Positions 10,206 to 21,674 of a stretch of 64,000 bases of DNA are shown one piece after another. A program made the translations under genes and the position numbers. The stretch is from Carnegiea gigantea (Eukaryota; Streptophyta; Magnoliopsida; Caryophyllales; Cactaceae): the NCBI GenBank assembly GCA_029747015.1, contig JAKOGI010001262.1:62001-126000 (forward strand), given 5' to 3'. The notes under the pieces are model-generated. The model did not search any database. It saw only the letters and a program-made list of their open reading frames with translations, and was not told the origin of the DNA. How positions within the stretch are numbered: position 1 is the stretch's first letter; the number at the start of each line of letters is the position of its first letter.

Positions 10206-10800
10206 AGACCATGAACTTCTCACTTATTGGCCCTTCATCACACCTTTAGATGCATTATTCAAGGCACTATTGGTCAAGGCATCATCCTCAAAGCTACTAA
10301 TCAGCTATCTTTAAAAGCATACTCTGACTCTGACTGGGTAGTATGCACTTTCTCCAGACATTCTATCACAGGTTATCGTATTCATTTGGGTTCTGCACCT
10401 ATTAGCTGGAAAAGTAAGAAGCAATGCACTGTCTCCAAGTCTTCCTTAGAGGCAGAATACAGGGCTATGTCCCGAGCTACTGCAGAAATTACTTGGCTTG
10501 TTAGGCTACTTGAAGAATTGGGAATTCAGTATTTGAAGCCTGTCACCTTGTATTGTGATAATCAATCTACCATTCACATAGGAAAAAACCTTGTCTTCCA
10601 CAAAAGAACCAAACGTATAGAGACAGATTGCTATTTTACCAGAAACAAAGTCATAGAAGGACTACTGCAGCTTTCTTTTACACCTACAGGTCAACAGATA
10701 GTAGATGTTCTCATGAAAATACTGCCTTCACCACAACAAGCTCTTCTTCTCAGCAAGCTGGGTATGGTTCCTTCTTCTCTCCATTCTAGCTTGAGGGGGG
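10206..10800 (+). pseudogene. Copia RNase H, C-terminal end of pol
   Basis: The Copia RNase H signature runs AYSDSDWVVC near 10319, then SITGYRIHLGSAPISWKSKKQ, SSLEAEYRAMS near 10440 and LYCDNQSTIHI near 10550. The frame then runs through the polypurine tract into the 3' LTR without a proper stop, ending at 10877, so the natural terminator has been lost. Confidence 0.9.
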
Positions 10801-10807
10801 GGGGGGC
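10788..10807 (+). other. Copia polypurine tract
   Basis: TTGAG followed by an unbroken run of 12 or so G residues, directly before the 3' LTR start TGACAAG at 10808; the plus-strand primer site. Confidence 0.85.
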
Positions 10808-11091
10808 TGACAAGATATATGAAGGAAGTTATGAAGACCATCCAAGAAATTGCAAGAATAGCCTAGGCCCCACATGACGAGCTGGACAAACGTTGTTAGC
10901 TTTCTATTGGTATGATTAATAGCTTTCTGTTAGTTTGTTAACCAATCATCTAGCTGTATAAATAGACCTTGTAATAACTTGAATAACACAATTCTGATTC
11001 AAGCAATAAAACAGTGATTGGCTCTCTCTCTCTCCCTCTTTCTCGTTCTCCTCTCTTCCATGAATTTTCCAAAAATTGTATATTGTTGACA
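10808..11091 (+). repeat. Copia 3' LTR
   Basis: TGACAAGATA to GTTGACA, 284 bp, collinear with the 5' LTR. It is followed by the TSD copy CAATG at 11092-11096. Confidence 0.9.
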
Positions 11092-11975
11092 CAATGCGAT
11101 ATTATTACTTCTCAGTCGTAAAGATTAAATAGCTTTTGAATTGTGACATAACCGGTTCATGCTCAGCACTTATCTTCTTATCTCTTTTGAGCATTGTAGC
11201 AATGATAGTTTAAGTTAATATGGATTTAAACTTTCCAAGGCCTATTTCGATGGCCAACGTCAAGCCATGGAAACTGGGTTCACCTGGTGTTTAGCAAGGA
11301 GCAATGACCCTTATGTTTAACGAAGTTATGGCACCAGCCCTTTTTCTAGTACCTGAAGATACCTTCACCACCCACTTATCTTTGGTTATCTATAGCCACC
11401 CATATGTATTTAACAGAACCCTTCCGTTTGGTGGAATTCTCCAACACCCACAAATTTCCTCTTTATGAAAAACTCTAAAATTCGACCACACATTTTTGCA
11501 TCAAGAGCTTTTAGGATTTCATTGAATATCAATCATAAGCTTTTTTTTATCCTTAGGAATTTGCTCAAACTTCTCAAAGTGCACTGCATCATGGCATTTC
11601 TAAATTCATCCATGAATGACCAGGAATTTAGCTAGTTTGCAACATTAATGCTTACATAAACCCAAGTTTTATAATCTTTATAATTAACTTACTTGCCTAG
11701 GACTACGCTGCAATAATACACCGTAAAAAGCCACCACAGTTTGTGTACTTTTCACCTGGTTTCCAAACAACTCACAAAGGGTAGCTTTGGTGAGCCCATC
11801 TTTGCATTGGCTGACGTTACTCATTAGCTTATCTTTTAGCATAAGCTAAAGCTCCCCTACTTGTTATAGAGCTAGAAACTTATTGCTTTTCAGACATCTT
11901 GCACAACTAGACTCATCTTGCCTTAAAAAAGATATATTGCTAACTTAGCAGCGAATGAACCTATGCTAGAGTCCT

Positions 11976-12003
11976 CCCCCCCCCCCCCCCCCAAAAAAAA
12001 AAG
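11976..12003. repeat. Homopolymer C17 followed by poly(A)
   Basis: A run of 17 C then about 10 A inside the LINE. On the LINE's coding strand this is T10-G17. It is simple sequence expanded after insertion, not a recognisable functional site. Confidence 0.8.
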
Positions 12004-13028
12004 AAAAAGGTTTATGTGTTCAAAATCTTCAGATATTTTCATGAAAGTCATTTCCTTCAAAATGTCTTCCATTAGGTAATTAAAATTCACCCAACCCCAG
12101 TTTTTTCTTTTTTTTTTATTTTTTTGGGAACATTCTTCTATTGTGGTGGCATCTACTTGGTGAGCAATAGCACTGATGGCAAGGCACAAACGTTGGCCTA
12201 GGCCGATCCAGTTATGAGTCCAAAAGAATGTCCAGCACCCATCAATTACAACATTTCCGACACTAAACTATATTCCATGTAATACCTTTCTAAACGTGCG
12301 ATAAATTAGCTTTAGCAACTAACATAATTGTTTCATGTTGACAAGGTAAATTTGTGCCTCAAGGCACAGGTCGATTGTGACTTGGGTTCACATGTAACTC
12401 TCCAATTGAGTTTGGTGCAAAACACTAAATTTAGTTGATGCATAAATCTTTCACCAATGCCACCGAGCTCATTCGGTTTTGTGGTTGTATCCGATGAAGC
12501 AAGATGTGGTCTAGACTCTGTGCCTCCCCATCAGAATTGCTATATTTCCGTATCGTTCCCACCACAATTATAGAGGGGCCAGTTTTGAGATTAACATATA
12601 TAGAGTACACTGGAATCATAGATATGGTGGATCAAATTAATATCATATCAATGGACAGCATTTCGCCTTCTAACTTGAAAGCCTTTTGTTTACTCTGTCC
12701 ACAAGACAAGTTGGCGGTTGGTTCCTTAGCAACCATACCACTAAAGGTAAGAACTCCAAGATAGTTGCCCAAGTCATCAGTAGACGTCATACATAGAATG
12801 TCATTGATTTCACAAGTTATAATCACACTTGTCTTGGCCGAGGAAAAAATTGACTCTAAATTGCTGATCTTCAATCCTGAACTCCAAAGAATCTATTAAG
12901 ACAATCCTTCATTACTCTCGCTTGATCAGAGGTAGCCCCAACAAACATACCAACATCATAACCAAACAAAAGGCTTGCTATTTTTGTCTTCCCTACACAC
13001 TTGGATTAGAACACATTCTCATCAATTA

Positions 13029-13294
13029 AGGACCTGTTCTTTTCATTGGGAAATAAGGGTTGGAAATTGGACAAAGCGGGTTAAAGTAGGTTTTTTTTTT
13101 TTTTTTTGTTGAAATGGATTGAAGTTGTTGAAGTAGGTTGAAGTAAGTTGAAGTTGGTATATTTTTTATATCATGGGTAGAAGTTGGTTAAAATAGCGGG
13201 TTGAAGTGAGTTGAAGTTGATTGAAATAGGTTGAAGTTGATATTTTTTATTAAAGTTCATAAAGTAAATTGAAGTGGGTAAATGGAACAGGGCC
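13029..13294. mobile_element. Tourist-like MITE, 266 bp
   Basis: The ends are inverted copies: AGGACCTGTTCTTTTCATT on the left and, on the opposite strand from the right, GGCCCTGTTCCATTTAC. Each side carries the trinucleotide TTA (13026-13028 and 13295-13297), the TWA target duplication of PIF/Harbinger-type Tourist elements. The related LINE copy at 540-560 lacks the insert and is collinear across it (ATCAATTT then CAGTATATGAAA), giving a paralogous empty site. The interior holds short repeats of TTGAAGT and no coding capacity. Confidence 0.75.
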
Positions 13295-13496
13295 TTAGTG
13301 TATGAAATGTTCTCATAAGTTATAAAAATGGAACTCGACAATGGATCCCCTTGCCAAATCCCTTAGTAGGGCAAAATATTTCCATGGGCTCAGCATTCGA
13401 CAGAGAGCTCATTGAACAACTAGAAATTTACAACATAATTATTTCTACAATACCCCACTTCATTTTGTATACAATATTTCCATGGTTATGCTGAAA

Positions 13497-13625
13497 AAGG
13501 AATTATTATTACTTCTTAATAATTAAATGCCATGCAACCCTTGCATATAAATTTCATTTTTGGGGGAGGTGGGGATGGAGTTAAAAACACAAACAGTCTC
13601 ATTAATAATTCATATTTTATGTGTA
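13497..13625 (-). repeat. Second LINE 3' end fragment
   Basis: Resembles the LINE tail at 5745-5860 in the same orientation (GGCATTATTATTACTT... against GGAATTATTATTACTT..., then the CAACC...GCATATAA block and a G-rich stretch). It sits just upstream of the 5' truncation point of the main LINE, so it is the end of a different insertion, placed head to tail. Confidence 0.6.
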
Positions 13626-15562
13626 ATTCTACCTTGTATTTTATCAGCTTTAAAGTGTTTGAAATTTATTTTTATGGGTAGGTAATGTTTATTTTATATG
13701 GTTTTTAGGTGAGAAAGAATATTCAAATTTGGAAATGAAATGGAGTAATTTAAACAACTTTGTTGAAGACCCAAAGCGTAGCTACAATTGATGCTGACGG
13801 CCAGCGAGAACGCATAAACAGTCTAAACGATCACATGCACAACCCAATGATATAGCGTGGCCCCGCTCGTCATCACCATCTCGTCTCACTTTTTAACTTT
13901 TTCTTCACCTCACTTCTGGGCTTGTTCCCTTGGAAGAAGGAAGTCCAGTTGGGTGTAACAGACCCCCATGCCTGCCTCAACTCGCTGTCGCTCTCCTCAT
14001 TTCTGCATGCACGGGTCGAGACCTGTTTTGTGTAAGTAGCCTGTGGCCACTCATTCTCTTTATCTCCAGCTTGTGTGGGCTTGTTCTTGTCAAGAAACGG
14101 CCCAACAGTAAATCTCAGTTTACTGCTCTCTTATTCTTCCTCCTTTGTTCGTGTGGGTCTGTTCTGTAAAGCAACGGCCCACCAGTTCACCTCAGCTTTC
14201 TCTCATTCTTCCTCCTTTATCTGCGTGGGCATGTTCTTGAGTGTTCCCACTAAGCCCGGCAACCCGAGTCAGTGAATTCTCAGGCTCCAACACTTGGTTT
14301 GCTGAATTATTTAGCGCGTGAATCAAACTGAATACATAAATTCCAGCATATCACCTGGCTCCACGTTAGCAAAACCTTTGATGCTTTTTGACTAGAAACT
14401 GCTGGATAATTAAACCAAATTTAATTATTCTAATTAATTTTTTTGCAGTAAAAGAGGCTGCATTTTTACTATAAAAAAGATCACGGGTTGATCCAATCCA
14501 TTCATTCACTCATCCATGATTCCATCCATTCATTTCTTTTCTTTCACTTTTATTCATCTCGTATGTAATAACATAGAGTCTTTTATGAAACAAAGCATTT
14601 GGGTTGACGGATTAAGAAGGAAATAAACTTGTGTACCTATTTTTCACTTTTCTTCTCGCACCATTAATTCGGAAGCCTAGTTAAAGAGCTTTGTTTCGAA
14701 TTTCATAATTTAGTAACTAAACATTAGATAAATAGTGTTGTGCAAGTCCTAGATTTCTCTAACTTGTTCTCTCTTTGTCTACATGATTTTCTTTTTTGTT
14801 TCTTTATTTTAATTTTAATTGATTAACTTCTCAATCTAAAATATCTATTTCCAAAGGTCAGCAATGAGGAGGCGTTTAATCAATGGAAAAAATAAAACAT
14901 GAAATTACTATTGTTGCTCATGGGTCGATAATCTATCGTTTGTAATTTCTAATTTATTTTTTCCTGTTATTTTTCTGTTATTTATCTTTTTTCATTCTCT
15001 GATTTTCTTTTCTTTTATTAATTATAAAAAAATATTTAAAAAATCTTAATTCAAGTGGTAGAAGGTGATAGTTTGTAATCCAATATTAGGTAAATGGTGA
15101 AGTCTAAGTCCTAGTGAGATTGTTGTCTTTTGTTTCTCCCCTTCCTTCTCTTTGTTTATTTCCTTTGAATAATAATCCTTTATCAAAGTATACGGGAATG
15201 GTAGCTTCATGTTTTCCATTTTGGTTTTTAGTTTGCACACTAGTTAAAGCATATAGTTTTGGGCTTTCCCTTCGTTTGTGTCAATGTATTATCATTTAGT
15301 TGCATTTAGGTTTGCATATAGGGTTTCATATAAGGATGGTGTTGATGGGCTTGAGATGCCCTCCAATGATGATTGTTTAGGCAAAATAGTTTTCATGAGC
15401 TTGCGTGACTTTTGATATGTAGTCTCTTGTGGTCCTAAAATTTGTGAAGGCTTTGTGAATATTTCTTATTCTGACCCTTGTCCTGATTGAAAGCTATGCT
15501 GCCCCATAGAGTTGTTGGCACTAAGGTTGGTACATGAGAGTTATTGTATGATCTTGATGAGA
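13626..15562. other. Unassigned region with GC-richer core and imperfect tandem repeat
   Basis: No homology recognised. 13780-14300 is clearly richer in GC than its surroundings and contains an imperfect tandem repeat of about 75 bp, roughly 2.4 copies at 14071-14255. Each begins GTGTGGG or GCGTGGG, followed by a TTCTTCCTCCTTT block in the first two. Its composition would fit a promoter or 5' leader, but no downstream coding sequence supports a gene. 14300-15562 is AT-rich with T-rich tracts and no convincing ORF. Confidence 0.4.
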
Positions 15563-15570
15563 CTTTGATA

Positions 15571-18500
15571 CAGGGACGAAGCTAGGATTTTATAATACAG
15601 GGGGCCAAACAATATTTAGTATCCTAATTATAACATAAAATATGAAATATCAAAAGGTCTCCTTTTGACTATAATAATTAAATGATAACTTGACCAAATA
15701 TAAAATAATAAAAATGTAATATCTAGGGAAAAGTTCCTTCTAATTGACATAAGTATAATAGCTTATAAAGTCTTTTTCATTCTTTCAAATCACAAATATG
15801 ATAGAGTCTACATCAAATTGCTTGGCTATTTCTCGTTCTATGTAAATTAACATGCAATTTTTGAGGAAGTCATCGCTCATCTTGTTGCTAATCCTTGTCT
15901 TTAAAATGTTCAGTGCTGAGAAAGCTCATTCAGTAGTTGTAGTAGAGACAGGAAGAGCAGGCATAGGCTTGATCAATTAGTAAATCAATGGATCTAGTTT
16001 CCTTGTCTCTGCAAACCATCGGTATAATTCCGAAATGGTTGACAATTTCTTCATATCTAGATGCTCTGATATCTTACACTGATAATGGTGCAGCTGAACC
16101 TGTAAGTCCTCTTTCTCTAAATCTGTGAAATCTTGAGGATAAAAATTATCAACAAGCTTATTCACATCTACAAGATTAAAGGACTTGTAGTTATCCCTTG
16201 GATCTAATGCACGCATCAATAGAAAGTAACTCCATAGCATCCACATTGAACCTATCTTATCCAACTCTTGGATTTGGAAGTCGATAGTGGCGGTGAAAAT
16301 ATCAACTCGATAATAGTGCTCAACTGTAAATAGATCCTGTTGTGATGCACATGACCCCCTCTTCCAATGTAAGTGGCACAAACATAGGGATATAAATATT
16401 ACAATGTTCACAAAATAATTTTACCTTTTCAAAAAGGGAACCTATCCATCATCTCTTAATTTTGGAGCAATGCTTTTGTGTTTGAGAGCAAGTGCAAAAC
16501 ATTGGGGACATCTTGAGACTTATATTGCAAAGCTTGACATAGTATCTTAGTGATGGTTATTGTCTCTTTCATCAAATGCATGACAAAAATAAAGTCAAAA
16601 GAAGTTAAAATTTCATATGCAAAATCTGCACCTCCATGTTGAGCTGAAGTCCACCCTTCATCAATAAATTTGCCAAGAACAATACATGTGGAACTAAACA
16701 TCTTCATTAAACTTGAAATATACTTCAGATGAGAGCCCAAATGTGTATCTCCTAGTCTCTGAAAAGTGCCAATTTGATTAAGGTCAGTTCCTGACTCAAG
16801 CTCACCATGCTCAACCATGTAAGCAATTTCATCGGCATAAGCAGCCTTTACCTTATCAGTGCGCTTGTGGGAGGCAAGAATAATGTTTATAATAGTGGTT
16901 AACTGAGAAAAGAATTTATAAACAGGCTTGACTTTTTTTGATGCTGTACCAATGCCAATTGAAAATGATGTGCAAAACAATGGACATAGTAAGCAAAAGG
17001 ACAATCTTTATTAATCCACGTCTATAATCCTTTCCACCATCTCCGGATGTTGCGTGCACCATCATAACCTTGCCAACATATACTATGAATATGAAGTTCA
17101 TAATGAGAAAGAGTGGAGTAAATTGCATTTTTCAAGTTGCTGAACTATCTATAACATGAATCATGCTAAAAAATCTCTCCCTAATGAGGCCTTGATTGTC
17201 TATGTATTGTAAAACAATTGCCATTTGCTATTGATTTGATATACCACCAGCTTATCAACAATAATGCAAAACTTAGAATCACCAAAGTCATCTCAAATAG
17301 CTCTTTTAACTTTCTCCCTTAAAACTTACAAAATCTCCTGTTGGACATAACATGAAGTATATAAAGCATTTTTAGGAGCCTTTTCTAACACAACTTCCAC
17401 TGTAGATGAATTATAAGTAGCCAGAAGCTTTACAAGGCATATCCTTGAAATGTTAGGAAAAGAACTGCATCAATTGAAACTTTTAGCCGCAATCTATTTT
17501 GTGTAACTTCTTCTACAGTTTGTTTATCAAACACTTGAGGCATATGTTGTTTTTGATTAAGTAAGTCATAAATAGCTTCCCCAGCCTTCTTATGAGTAGT
17601 ATTTGGCTCTTTGTCCACATGATTCAAGAAATCACACTTTCTTCCTCTAACTTTCTTCCAGTTTTGAAAACCAACCATAGTAAAAGCCTTTAATAAATCT
17701 AGGTGGGTTGTCTTCTTTGTTAAAAAGAAAACATGGTAGGCAAAATGCAGCATCCTACTCAATAGAATCTTCTAACTAAGATGGAGAAAGAGCATACCAC
17801 GAAGATTGAAAGCGTCGAAGATGATTAACTGGTCCAGACTTTGGAAAATTATTCAATTTAGGCTACTATGGACCTTCTTTTATGTAAACTCTTCGAATTT
17901 CATTGTGTAATTCAACTAGATATTCCCAAATTTGCTTCCTTTTTCCAAGATCATGCTCCAAGTTTTCGTTCATCTTCTTGATAATTATAGTGCTTGGTAT
18001 ATCCAAAGGAGACACTGGAGGAATTGAATTGTCATCAGGTTCCGCTGAATTAGACTCAACAACTGGTACAGATTGATTGTCCATTGTAGAATCATTGGTT
18101 ATCTCACCTTCTAAAGTTTCACTATTTTCCACTTGAAAATAGAATCTGTCTTACTCTATTTTTGCTTTCCCATATGGTGATACCTAAGAAATATAATTTT
18201 GATCATTGAAACTTTACTTAATTAAAATATGTTATAATTTGAACTAATAAATTATATTAGAAATATACAAGCATCAATGAAGTACATTTACACAACTTTG
18301 ACAATTTAAACTCCAAATAATTAAAATATGTTATAACTTGATTTAGTGAATTAGAGTATATTAACCAAAAAAGTAACAAAGCATAACGTAAATACTACAT
18401 TAGTTAATTTAAGGTTTAATTTGCATTAAAATCGCATCATGCCTTTTCAGTTTACTAATATTAGGCTAACAGTTACTAACATAATTAAAAACCTAATAGT

Positions 18501-19050
18501 TGTTGTTGACAATTAAAAGAAGAAAATTACTACTATGAATGCAACGAGGTAAAATTATGTAGGGATTAAATCCTAAAAATAGAAGACATGGCATAAGACA
18601 CGCTTAACTACTATATACTTGCATATTTGCCCCAAGTGGAAGAAAACAAAGTAATAAGATCAATAAGACTAGTGACATACTGATATGCTTTAGCCATTAT
18701 TAATAAAAGAAGAAAAATCAATCAATTCCATGTTCCAAGAATCCAATTGACAAGTGAATTTACTAACCTTCAAACCTTGTCAATCAATTTTGGTTGATAA
18801 ACTTTCTTCATTCTTTCCTTTATATTTAAAATAGTGGAATAATTTGAGATGTGGGGATAGATAGAGGATGATGGTGGCAACACTTAAGCCTAAGCGGCTA
18901 GCTAGTACTTAGGCATGCACTTGCTTGACAGGGATTTGCTTTACAAGCTTTTAATATTTTTATATGGGCTTCTCTGATTTATGCTTCAATTTTTTATTTT
19001 TTTGTGCAGGGGGGGAGGCCTCCTATGGCCTCATGGTCCCCTCGTCACTG
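15571..19050 (-). mobile_element. hAT transposon, 3.5 kb, defective
   Basis: The left end CAGGGACGAAGCTAGG (15571) and the right end read inwards, CAGTGACGAGGGGACC (from 19050), match at the outer ten or so bases. They are flanked by 8-bp direct repeats CTTTGATA (15563-15570) and CTTTAGCA (19051-19058), which differ by three transitions. An 8-bp TSD and CAG-starting TIRs are hAT hallmarks. Inside, on the minus strand, is a TTF/ZMYM1-like hAT transposase with multiple breaks. Confidence 0.85.
15700..18132 (-). pseudogene. hAT transposase, TTF-type zinc finger / ZMYM1-like
   Basis: The start is the ATG at 18132 (MENSETLEGEI), giving an acidic N-terminus and then KRKQIWEYLVELHNEIRRVY near 17935-17880. 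17760-17430 gives the TTF-type region (GFQNWKKVRGRKCDFLNHV), ending in RLRLKVSIDAVLFLTFQGYA, the start of the catalytic DUF4371-like region. 17004-16456 supplies the long middle segment with YADEIAYMVEHGELESG and the expected (decayed) GDTHLGSH. 16411-15977 carries the pre-dimer region. The C-terminal hAT dimerisation motif near 15940-15790 reads TTTE-stop-AFSALNILKTRISNKM, where the family has TTERAFSAL: an Arg CGA has become TGA. At least four stops or frame changes occur. Confidence 0.85.
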
Positions 19051-19058
19051 CTTTAGCA

Positions 19059-20365
19059 GATGTCCTATAAGACTTGGAGCCTTCTTTGGACTAACTCATC
19101 ATATTTAGTCCCATGTTTGCTTCATGTGTGTCACTCTTCTAAATTGCAAGTCTAGAACTTGCCTGGATTCTTGTTCAAAATCACCTTATCATGTGCATAG
19201 TTCATGATGTGACAGAGGCATTCTTTCTCTAGTTGTTTTAGCCACACAACCAAATAGCCTACCCTTGCATTGCATATTTATCCAATTTGCTCACCCCTTT
19301 AATTTGAGTTATAATCCTTTCATTGTTGTGATCCCTTCATATTAACCCTTGGCCAAACACGTATTCCTAACCTTTAAAGCCAAGTCTATGTAGCGACACT
19401 TCTTCTATGTAATGGATGGTTTGGGGGGTATTTGAGTTTAAGGTGGCTTTGGTATATATGTTGGCTTGATAAGGGATTGATGTTGAGCATTTAGTTGTGC
19501 TCCCCTATTATTTGGATTATATATATATGTATTAGATTGTGAGTTGATAATTTGTGATCCTATGCCTATCAATAGTTGATATTTTCATTTCGTTCCCCAA
19601 AAAAAGTAAAAAAGTAATGTGAAGAAAAAGGAAAAAAAGGAGAAGAAAGCAAAAACTAAAAAAGCTAAGTGATTGGCATTGGGTATGTAAATAGATTAAG
19701 TTCCTTCCTTTGTGAACTCATGATTCATTAGAGTATGTTGATTGTGCTATTAGGGTGTAGAATGCTGGTAAATTTCACGATTTTTGGTGCCTTGTTGCTT
19801 GGTTCCTAGTCATTTGGTGAACAGCTCCACACCGTCCTAATTCATTAGTCCACTCCTTTCTCTTAACCCTTGAGCCCACATTAAAACCCATGTAAAGTCC
19901 TATTAATTGTCATGTATATACTGCATCCTAATAGTGGAGAATTTGAGAGTCTTGGTAAGCTTTTGGTAGATCACATCTTTGGAATGAGTCTTAAGTGAAC
20001 CTAAGCAATAGTTTAAACGCATGAGTGAAAGTGATTCACACTTCCCAACAGTGAGGTTCTATCAATCTAATTAGCTCTACAATTCTATGTGCTCACGTGA
20101 TGTGCTTCGTGGTTCTTTAGGGGTGATCAAGCTTGATGTCGAGCTTGTGGTCGTATATTTCTTTGAAAACATCCACTTTCTCTAAATTTTGAAATGTATT
20201 GTGTACTATTTTGGGGTTTCCATTTATTGATATTCTTACCTGTGACGTGCTATAAGTTGCTTAGTCCAATGAGGTTTCTATGTTTTTGAGTCCTAGATGC
20301 ATTTCCCCTTGTTAGTTTCATCTAGTGTTTGCTTGAGGATGAGCAACGATTTAAGCATGGGGGAG
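19059..20365 (+). mobile_element. Athila-like Gypsy 3' noncoding region with polypurine tract
   Basis: Noncoding and collinear with the equivalent regions of the other Athila-like elements (38448-39980 and 58497-60055, both on the minus strand). Shared blocks include TTTGAGAGTCTTGGTAAGCTT (19949 onward), the region before AGCTCTAC near 20070, and a final GAGGATGAGCAACGATTTAAG. The latter corresponds to the conserved GAGGACAAGCAA box before the polypurine tract, here GCATGGGGGAGT (to 20365). The hAT element probably inserted into the upstream part. No pol sequence remains. Confidence 0.65.
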
Positions 20366-21670
20366 TGATGAATATCATATTTACATCAGATTTTCTAAGT
20401 GTTTGGGAGATATTTTAGGGGATTAATGCAATTAATTGTATAATTTGTACCCCTATTTTTATTGTTATGCTTGTTTTTGCTTGTTTGAAAAGTGTTTGTA
20501 GGTTTTGATCCTGTGAACCCAAAGCATGTTGGTACAATGAAGATTTTAAGGCCTCATGGATCATAGAAGATAGCAAAAGAGGCCCAAGAACACCTAACAT
20601 GGACAAATCGTGGCCAGAACCACGGTCCAAGGATATCCAAAAGAAACAATAGGTTGAATAAAGGTGAGCCACTAGAATAGAGGGCACCACAGTCTGACCG
20701 TCGTGGTGCCCATGGCCCATGGGGGGCTCTGTTTCCCTGATCATCTTGATTTCTTCGAGCTTGTTCGACTTCCATGCCTTTTTGATGTTTGCAGTCATCA
20801 TTTCCGCCATAAAAAGCCCTGTTTTACTACTTTCATTCATCACCCCATATCCATTTCACCAGCCAAATAGGTCTTATACTCCATCTTTAGAGTGAGGTAG
20901 AGCAAGTTGGAGAGGAACATTGGCAAGAAGTGGGATCGAGTTTGCAATCGACGGATTCAAGCATGCTTTTGGCTTAGAAAATTGTTCCCTCTTCTCTTCT
21001 CTTTTCTCTTAGATTTATCATTTTATAGTAATTAGATGTTCAATTTCATCATGTGACAATAGATTTTCAGATTTGGGATTTTGTGAATCAATTGATGTTT
21101 TTGCTTTGAGTATTTGGCCTTCAATCATTCGATTTATGTGGTTTTTATGTTTAACATGATTTTAGAGCATTGATTTGTAAGCATATTGATTGGCCATTTT
21201 CTTGCTTGATTTTGGATGTTGGGTGAAGTATTAAAAGGTCAAACTTGGCATTAGAAAACTAAAATTAGACTCTATGCATGAATTCTTGAGAAAGATTCAT
21301 CATTCGAGAAGGCATAAGTGATAATCATTTTCCTAATAAGTCTAGATTGATTAAAAACCATGAAAGTAAGGGATTGATTGATACTAGGCATTTCACTATA
21401 ACTTGAAAGAGAATAGTGATACTTTGATTATCGTCCTTTAAACTGAGTTGACTGAGATTGATCGACGTGTAATGAGCTTGAGTGGTTTATCATGTGGTGA
21501 AGCATATTCCTAAATGTTTATTCCCATTAAAATTAGTTCTAGTTGTTTTCTTATCTAAATTTTGATTCGCTTAGCTTATCTTAAGGGAATATAATCTTAT
21601 AGCTTGACCATGTCTCTGCGGGATTGACCTTAATTTGGTATAACACCACCGTATGCTTATGGTTCTATCA
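20366..21670 (+). repeat. Athila-like Gypsy 3' LTR
   Basis: Begins TGATGAATATCATA straight after the polypurine tract and can be ended at CTATCA (21670), giving about 1305 bp, close to the 1277 bp of the LTR at 37156-38432. A CTGCGGGATTGACC block near 21615-21630 resembles the pre-terminal block of Athila/Tat LTRs. It contains a perfect 9-bp hairpin stem (20682-20690 with 20703-20711). The 3' boundary is an inference because unrelated protease sequence begins within a few bases. Confidence 0.6.
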
Positions 21671-21674
21671 TTGG

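Larger units (their letters stand above)
5904..11091 (+). mobile_element. Full-length but inactive Copia retrotransposon
   Basis: A complete plus-strand Copia of 5188 bp with 5' LTR 5904-6212, primer site 6213-6224, gag, protease, integrase, reverse transcriptase, RNase H, polypurine tract and 3' LTR 10808-11091. It is flanked by a perfect 5-bp TSD, CAATG (5899-5903 and 11092-11096), inside the antisense LINE RNase H. The pol order protease-integrase-RT-RNase H is diagnostic of Copia. The LTRs differ at roughly 20 of about 270 alignable positions by eye, excluding a CT microsatellite, so the insertion is old. Many in-frame stops make it non-autonomous. Confidence 0.95.
11097..13480 (-). pseudogene. 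LINE (L1-type) ORF2: reverse transcriptase to RNase H
   Basis: Minus-strand order from high to low: GIWQGDPLS equivalent at about 13360-13335; decayed FADD region GYDVGMFVGATSDQ near 12985-12940; the thumb segment ISNLESIFSSAKTS and TDDLGNYLGVL at 12870-12740 (family form NDLGRYLGV); IPVYSIYV near 12620-12595; a zinc-finger/connection segment at 12190-11990; and an RNase H start (WRIPPNGRVLLNT) near 11480-11440. The domain continues at 5903-5741 beyond the Copia insert. The FADD aspartates are lost and stops are frequent. It is 5'-truncated near 13450-13480, as is usual for LINEs. Confidence 0.8.

Noticed and set aside
12504..12764. 86-residue plus-strand ORF
   Set aside because: It lies antisense to a well-supported LINE reverse transcriptase segment.
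13930..14275. Overlapping plus-strand ORFs of 79 and 66 residues with hydrophobic, Cys/Ser-rich sequence
   Set aside because: They follow the imperfect ~75-bp tandem repeat and show no family match; likely shadows of the GC-rich repeat.
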